A stretch of 49,191 nt of DNA from the NCBI GenBank assembly GCA_016213695.1, contig JACQZV010000172.1, positions 1 through 49,191 of the forward strand, written 5' to 3'. A program made the position numbers and the translations under genes. The stretch comes from Acidobacteriota bacterium (GTDB lineage: Bacteria; Acidobacteriota; Vicinamibacteria; Vicinamibacterales; UBA2999). The notes under the pieces were generated by a model. It worked only from the letters and a program-made list of their open reading frames with translations. It did not search any database and was not told the origin of the DNA. Positions 44,957 to 49,191 of the stretch are shown here, piece after piece; position 1 is the stretch's first letter; every line of letters begins with the position of its first letter.

Positions 44957-44992
44957 AGGAGGTCCTCCTGCGCTGACTTATGATCGACCTCG

Positions 44993-46309
44993 ATGCGCAC
45001 CCACCACCTTGCCGCTCTCCTGCTGCTGCTCGCACCCGCCTTCCATGCCGCGCCGCTGCGCGGACAGACCGCGGCGGTCGCGCAGCGGTCGATCGATGAA
45101 CTCTATCCGGAATTGGCGGCGCTGTACCAGGACCTGCACCGGAACCCGGAGCTGGCGTTTCAGGAAACCCGCACGGCCGGCGCGCTGGCGGCGCGTCTCC
45201 GGGCGCTCGGGTACGAGGTGGCCACGGGCGTCGGAGGCACCGGCATCGTGGCGCTCCTCCGCAACGGCCAGGGCCCCACCGTCATGCTGCGAACCGAGCT
45301 CGACGCGCTGCCGGTGCAGGAAAAGACCGGCGTTCCGTTCGCGAGCACGGTGACGACAAAGACCGCCGCGGGCCAGGTGGTGCCGGTCATGCACGCGTGC
45401 GGACACGACCTGCACATGACCGCCTGGGCCGGGACGGCGGCCTGGATGGCGGGCCACCGGCCGCAGTGGAAGGGCACGCTGATGCTCGTCGGACAGCCCG
45501 CGGAAGAAACCGTCAGCGGCGCGGCGGCCATGCTCACGGACGGCCTGTTCACGCGCTTTCCCAGACCGGACGCCGTGCTCGGCGTGCACGACGATGACAC
45601 GCTGCCGGCCGGAACGGTGGGGTACCACGCCGGCTTCTTCCGCGCGTCGATGAGCGCGCCGGTCATTACCTTGTTCGGCCGCGGGGGCCACGGAGCGGTG
45701 CCGCAGAACACGATCGATCCGGTGGTGATGGCCGCCCGCACGGTGATGAGCCTGCAGACGATCGTCGCGCGCGAGACCAATCCGCTCGAGCCGCTTGTCG
45801 TGACCATCGGATCGATCCACGGCGGCACGCAGGGCAACATCATTCCCGACCAGGTCAGGATGGAGCTGAGCGTCCGCACCTTCAGCGAGGACGTGCGCGC
45901 GCGGACCGTGGCGTCGATCGCGCGCATGGCGAAGGCCGAGGCGCTCGCCGCGGGCGCGCCGCGCGAGCCGCTCGTCGAGTTCGCGAACGCCGGCATCGGT
46001 CCGGTGTTCAACGATCCGGCGCTGACGGGCAGGCTGGCCTCGGCGCTCCGCACCGCGATGGGGGCGGAGCGTGTCGTCGAGATGCCCGCCAAAATGACGT
46101 CCGAGGATTTTGCGGAGTACGGCCGGGCGGGCGTGCCCGCGGTGCTGCTGCATGTCGGCGCCGTCAACCCCGCGCGCCTCGCCGAGGCGAAGCGCACCGG
46201 CGTCCCGGTGCCGGCGCCGCATTCGCCCGAGTGGCTCCCCGATCTGGAACCGACGCTGAAGGGCGCCATCCAGGCCGAGACGGCGGCCCTGCTCGATATG
46301 TTGCGCTGA
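44993..46309 (+). CDS. Exported M20-family amidohydrolase (M20D-like)
   Basis: A 438-residue metallo-amidohydrolase with a signal peptide (to about residue 25, LRGQ). Members cleave N-acyl amino acids or aminobenzoyl-glutamate-type amides. Motifs: HRNPELAFQE, LRTELDALPV, the metal motif HACGHDLHM (about residues 133-141), GQPAEE with the catalytic Glu, the dimer-domain GRGGHGAVPQNTIDP, and SEDFAEYGRAGVP. The ATG at 44993 has no Shine-Dalgarno; TATGAT (44979-44984) ends eight bases earlier, so the mRNA may be leaderless. Confidence 0.9.
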   Translation: MRTHHLAALLLLLAPAFHAAPLRGQTAAVAQRSIDELYPELAALYQDLHRNPELAFQETRTAGALAARLRALGYEVATGVGGTGIVALLRNGQGPTVMLRTELDALPVQEKTGVPFASTVTTKTAAGQVVPVMHACGHDLHMTAWAGTAAWMAGHRPQWKGTLMLVGQPAEETVSGAAAMLTDGLFTRFPRPDAVLGVHDDDTLPAGTVGYHAGFFRASMSAPVITLFGRGGHGAVPQNTIDPVVMAARTVMSLQTIVARETNPLEPLVVTIGSIHGGTQGNIIPDQVRMELSVRTFSEDVRARTVASIARMAKAEALAAGAPREPLVEFANAGIGPVFNDPALTGRLASALRTAMGAERVVEMPAKMTSEDFAEYGRAGVPAVLLHVGAVNPARLAEAKRTGVPVPAPHSPEWLPDLEPTLKGAIQAETAALLDMLR

Positions 46310-46319
46310 GGTTGAGGTC

Positions 46320-47093
46320 CTACCGGGTTCCGACGACCCTCGGGTGCTGTTTGAAGAAGGCAACAATCCGATCGGAGGTGTCGCGCGGATAGACGTGCCC
46401 ACCCGGGTGGATCCAGGCCATCACGGGGTTCGGCGTCTCCTGCCCGTAGATCGTGCAGCCATCTCCGCACTTCGCCGAGCTGTCCCGCACGCCGTTGACG
46501 CCCACCGCCGTGACGATGGCGGCCTTCTGATCGGCGAAGGCGACCTGCTCGTCGGCCGCGCCCGCGACGTGGAAAAGGGGACGCGGCTGCTTCGGCTGCA
46601 CGGACGGACGGAGACGGCCTGCCACGGCCGCGTACGCGGCAAACACCGTCGGGCGCTCGGCCCACAGCAGATAGGTGAACATCGCGCCGTTGGAGAACCC
46701 GGTGGCGTAGATCCGGTCGGCGTCCACGGCGTACTTGCCGCGAGCCCAGGCGAGCGCCGCGTCCACGAGCTTCAGATCGCGGTCGCTGTTCTGGCCGCGC
46801 TCCACCTGCCATCCGGCCAGCCCCCGATCCTCGAGTCCCTGGAAGTACACGACGACGGCCTCGGGCCAGGCGCGATGCAGGAGCGTGAACTGGAAGTTCT
46901 GCGCGACGTCACCGCGGCCGTGAAAGGCAAAGATGACCGGCACCCTGCCCTCGGCCGACGCCGCCGCACGCGCGTACACGATCGCGGTGCGCGCGACGCC
47001 GTCGACGGGGCAGACCACTTCTTCGGCCAAGGCGGCGCGCCCCCACAACAGGAGCGCGCAGGCGACGGCCAGCGTGGAGATCCTACGGCTCAT
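46320..47093 (-). CDS. Secreted polyhydroxybutyrate-depolymerase/feruloyl-esterase-like hydrolase (LpqC type)
   Basis: A 257-residue exported esterase. The signal peptide ends AALA (about residue 23). The oxyanion segment is FAFHGRGD, the nucleophile elbow ATGFSNGAMF (Ser134), the acid is probably Asp in VAGAADEQVAF, and the base His is in IHPGGHVYP. CGDGC suggests a disulphide. These enzymes act on hydroxyalkanoate or feruloyl esters; which one is undecided. The start overlaps the end of the H1-like gene by 11 bp. Confidence 0.87.
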   Translation of the reverse strand: MSRRISTLAVACALLLWGRAALAEEVVCPVDGVARTAIVYARAAASAEGRVPVIFAFHGRGDVAQNFQFTLLHRAWPEAVVVYFQGLEDRGLAGWQVERGQNSDRDLKLVDAALAWARGKYAVDADRIYATGFSNGAMFTYLLWAERPTVFAAYAAVAGRLRPSVQPKQPRPLFHVAGAADEQVAFADQKAAIVTAVGVNGVRDSSAKCGDGCTIYGQETPNPVMAWIHPGGHVYPRDTSDRIVAFFKQHPRVVGTR

Positions 47094-47481
47094 CGATGTC
47101 GCTGCCGGGGTCCAGGTCGTCCTCGTCCGACAGGTACCCCTGACCGGTATCCCCTCCCCAGCCGGTCGACATCGGCTCGGTGCCGAACATGTCGCCCTGG
47201 TCGCCCAGGCCCATCAGCGGCTCGGGGGCCAGAGCCGCCGCGGGCGCCCGCGCCGGGAGCCGTCGCGCGGGCTTGCGCGGCGCAGCCTTCCGCGGCGCGG
47301 CCTTACGCGGCGCGGCCTTGCGCGGCGCCGGCTTCCGGCTGCGCGTCGCCTTCCGCGCTCGCGCGGGCTTGCGGGCGGCTTTGCGGGCGGCCTTCTTCTT
47401 CGTTCCCGTCCGCGACGCCGCACGCGTCGCCGCGCGCTTCGGCGCCTTGCGTTTCCTCTTCGCGCTCTTCTTCGGGCTCAT
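47083..47481 (-). CDS. Histone H1-like Lys/Arg/Ala-rich protein with acidic tail
   Basis: A 132-residue DNA-binding-type protein. Residues 1-80 are Lys/Arg/Ala/Pro-rich (SPKKSAKRKRKAPKRAA, then PRKAA repeats), like bacterial H1 homologues that condense DNA. The last 45 residues switch to an acidic tail ending SDEDDLDPGSDIDEP, which could shield the basic part. The DNA has four tandem 15-bp units (47272-47331) encoding the repeats. The ATG at 47481 follows GGAG. It overlaps the esterase gene by 11 bp. Confidence 0.75.
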   Translation of the reverse strand: MSPKKSAKRKRKAPKRAATRAASRTGTKKKAARKAARKPARARKATRSRKPAPRKAAPRKAAPRKAAPRKPARRLPARAPAAALAPEPLMGLGDQGDMFGTEPMSTGWGGDTGQGYLSDEDDLDPGSDIDEP

Positions 47482-47511
47482 CGTGTTGTCTCCTCAACGG
47501 GTCAGAACAGC

Positions 47512-48831
47512 CTACCGCGTCGCCGCCGCCGGGCCCATGAACTTTGCCCGCAGGCCGGCCCGATCGACCGCCGCGCCGCGCATATACACGGCGTTGATGC
47601 GGCGGGTGTTCGCGATGTCATCGAGCGGATTCGCATCGAGCACAACGAAGTCGGCGCTCTTGCCCGCCGCGACCGTGCCCAGATTGTCCAGCTTCATCAG
47701 CTCCGCGGAATTGCGCGTGGCCGCGACCAGCACCTGGGCTGGCGTCATGCCCGAGCGAACCATGTCGGCCATTTCGAGGTGCATGCCATAGGGCGTGTTG
47801 CCGTCGGTGCCGGCGGCAATCTTCACGCCCGCCGCGGCGAGCTTGGCCAGATTCCGCGCCTGGATACCGAACATCTTCTGCGCCGCCGGGTCGGGCTTGG
47901 ACGCCTCCGCCTGCAGCTTCTGCAGCTCGGCGGCCGGCACCGTGTCGGCGGCGAGGCTGAGATCGACGGGCACGCCCGGGCTCGGCAGGTTGGGCACGAG
48001 GATGATCTCGGGACGCGCCGTGATCAGCTTCACGAACTCCTCGTCGATGTCGCGGTCGCGGACGCCGTGCGCGAACGCGTCGAGGCCGGCCTTGATCAGC
48101 CCTTTGCCGTCCACGAGCTCGAAGATGTGCGCGGTCGCACGCAGGCCGTTCTTGTGCGCCTCGTCGATGACCGCGCCGTACAGCTCGGGCGTGAGCTTCT
48201 TGTACTTGTCGTCGCGATCGTCAACCCAGATCTTGATGATGTCGACCTTCCGCTTGGCGTTGTCCTGAACCGCCGCGCGGGCTTCGGCGTCGGTCGTGAC
48301 CCAGATCGGCACTTCCGTGCGTCCCGGCTCCGGCGCCGTGATGCCGCGCCCCGCCGTCAGGAACCGCGCGGTGTTCGGCATGGTCGCGCTCTCGGTCCGA
48401 ACCTGGTACGGCACGTCGCCCTGATCCTGTCCCATGCTGAAGGCCGCGACGACGCCGTAATAGGCGCGGCGCTGCAGATCCTCGACGAGCGTCTCGCGCA
48501 TCTGCGAGCGCAGATGCACGTGGGCGTCCAGCAGGGCCGGGATCACGGTCTTGCCAGCCAGGTCGACCCGGGCGGCGCCTTCCGGTACCTGCACCTGGCC
48601 GCTCGGACCAACCTCGGCGAACTGCGATTCGCGGACGACGATCGTAGCGTTCTCGATCGGGGCGCTCCCGTCGCCGACGATGACCCGTGCCCCTTCGAAC
48701 ACGGTGACATTGGCCGCCGCCGGCGCCTGCTCACTCGCCGGCCGGCTGCACGCCGCGAGGCCGGACACGCTGGCCAGCAGCAGCCCCACGACAATGATCC
48801 TCGGACGACATGCCATCTGCATCAGCCTCAT
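47512..48831 (-). CDS. Lipoprotein amidohydrolase
   Basis: A 439-residue amidohydrolase-superfamily enzyme. The ATG at 48831 opens a signal with lipobox LAAC (about residue 28), so it is probably anchored to a membrane. Metal-site motifs: LLDAHVHLR, carbamylated-Lys candidate in DIIKIWVDD, ATAHIFE, FAHGVRD and the Asp in AAGTDGNTPYG; the ending LGTVAAGKSADFVVLDANPL is typical. It is related to the enzyme at 26966 but distinct. GGAGAGG precedes the start; an upstream in-frame start at 48861 is unlikely. Substrate unknown. Confidence 0.88.
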   Translation of the reverse strand: MRLMQMACRPRIIVVGLLLASVSGLAACSRPASEQAPAAANVTVFEGARVIVGDGSAPIENATIVVRESQFAEVGPSGQVQVPEGAARVDLAGKTVIPALLDAHVHLRSQMRETLVEDLQRRAYYGVVAAFSMGQDQGDVPYQVRTESATMPNTARFLTAGRGITAPEPGRTEVPIWVTTDAEARAAVQDNAKRKVDIIKIWVDDRDDKYKKLTPELYGAVIDEAHKNGLRATAHIFELVDGKGLIKAGLDAFAHGVRDRDIDEEFVKLITARPEIILVPNLPSPGVPVDLSLAADTVPAAELQKLQAEASKPDPAAQKMFGIQARNLAKLAAAGVKIAAGTDGNTPYGMHLEMADMVRSGMTPAQVLVAATRNSAELMKLDNLGTVAAGKSADFVVLDANPLDDIANTRRINAVYMRGAAVDRAGLRAKFMGPAAATR

Positions 48832-48878
48832 GTGACCTCTCCTCCCGCGAATCGCGCGCATGGACCGCCCTTATACCA

Positions 48879-49191
48879 CTAAATCTGCGCTTCGTACCTC
48901 CGCACCGCGGCCTCGTTCCAGGCCAGGCCAAGGCCGGGCTCGCGCGACGGCACGGCCAGGCCGTCCACCACGGCAAGGGGGGTGAGCAGCAGCGGGCTCA
49001 TCCAGTCCACGTACTCCAGCCAGTGCGCCGTCGGAGTGGCGGCCAGCAGGTGCACGCTCACTTCCGGATAGAGGTGCGACGACATCGGCAGCCGTGCCCC
49101 GGCGGCCAGCGCGGCCGCCCGGCGCCATCCGGTGACGCCGCCGATGCGCTCGAGATCGGGCATCACGCAGTCGCACGCCCGCGCGTCCAGC
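48879..49191 (-). CDS. Mandelate racemase/muconate-lactonizing enzyme family protein, C-terminal part
   Basis: The last 103 codons of an enolase-superfamily sugar-acid dehydratase or racemase; the N-terminus lies beyond the window. VMPDLERIGGVTGWRRAAAL carries the third metal-ligand region, and MSSHLYPEVSVHLLAA holds the His that acts as general base in the mandelate racemase group. LAATPTAHWLEYVDW is a strong subgroup signature. No frameshift is seen. The reaction cannot be set from this part. Confidence 0.88.
   Translation of the reverse strand, partial: LDARACDCVMPDLERIGGVTGWRRAAALAAGARLPMSSHLYPEVSVHLLAATPTAHWLEYVDWMSPLLLTPLAVVDGLAVPSREPGLGLAWNEAAVRRYEAQI

Noticed and set aside
45160-46812. 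Long minus-strand frames opposite the M20 gene
   Set aside because: Arg/Ala/Gly-rich shadow frames typical of high GC. The plus strand holds a full M20 enzyme with all its motifs.
47272-47331. 15-bp tandem repeats as a possible CRISPR or intergenic satellite
   Set aside because: They are in-frame codons of the H1-like protein and have no spacers.

Overview
The window is a high-GC segment of a Gram-negative soil-type bacterium. Lipid A/core genes, an outer-membrane barrel and many signal peptides show two membranes. DUF6152 and DUF6351 proteins, exported SMP-30 proteins and many exported amidohydrolases best fit Acidobacteriota, probably class Vicinamibacteria. That taxon is inferred from gene content, not from a marker gene. 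No insertion sequence, CRISPR array or phage gene was seen.

Layout. (1) 1-5875, minus strand: a tightly overlapping envelope operon, waaA > lpxK > lpxL > waaF > gmhB > hldE kinase (cut by the window edge), making Kdo-lipid A and ADP-heptose core. (2) 5943-9336, plus strand: gap-pgk-tpiA of lower glycolysis followed by secG, then tRNA-Leu(GAG). (3) 9477-12620: accessory genes begin just after the tRNA, whose 3' end is repeated 100 bp downstream. They are DUF6152, a GRWxGDTLVV-family protein, an SMP-30 protein and a cold-shock gene with a long leader. (4) 12812-17650, minus strand: ABC exporter, catalase-peroxidase KatG and an SDR. (5) 17711-25480: a second SMP-30/GRW/DUF6152 group, a beta-propeller protein with a phosphatase-like domain lacking its Cys, a beta-barrel, two tandem lectin-like proteins and a Tat-exported DUF849 protein. 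(6) 25603-30097: a third group, DUF6152 - GRW - amidohydrolase - GRW - GRW, ended by a decayed Tat-signal gene. (7) 30486-49191: mostly exported hydrolases and lyases (MmgE/PrpD, FAH, DUF6351, metallo-beta-lactamase, cyclase, M20, esterase, amidohydrolase, enolase superfamily), two more GRW proteins, an AraC/SDR pair, DinB and a histone H1-like protein.

The strongest candidate for something undescribed is the recurring set of small DUF6152 proteins, secreted GRW-motif proteins (seven paralogues in 30 kb) and a beta-propeller or amidohydrolase partner. The set appears three times. All members have apparent export signals, and many neighbours are exported forms of enzyme families that are usually cytoplasmic. 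This suggests a periplasmic or surface degradation or sensing programme. Its substrate cannot be read from sequence. All functions here rest on motif recognition by eye; no database search was run.
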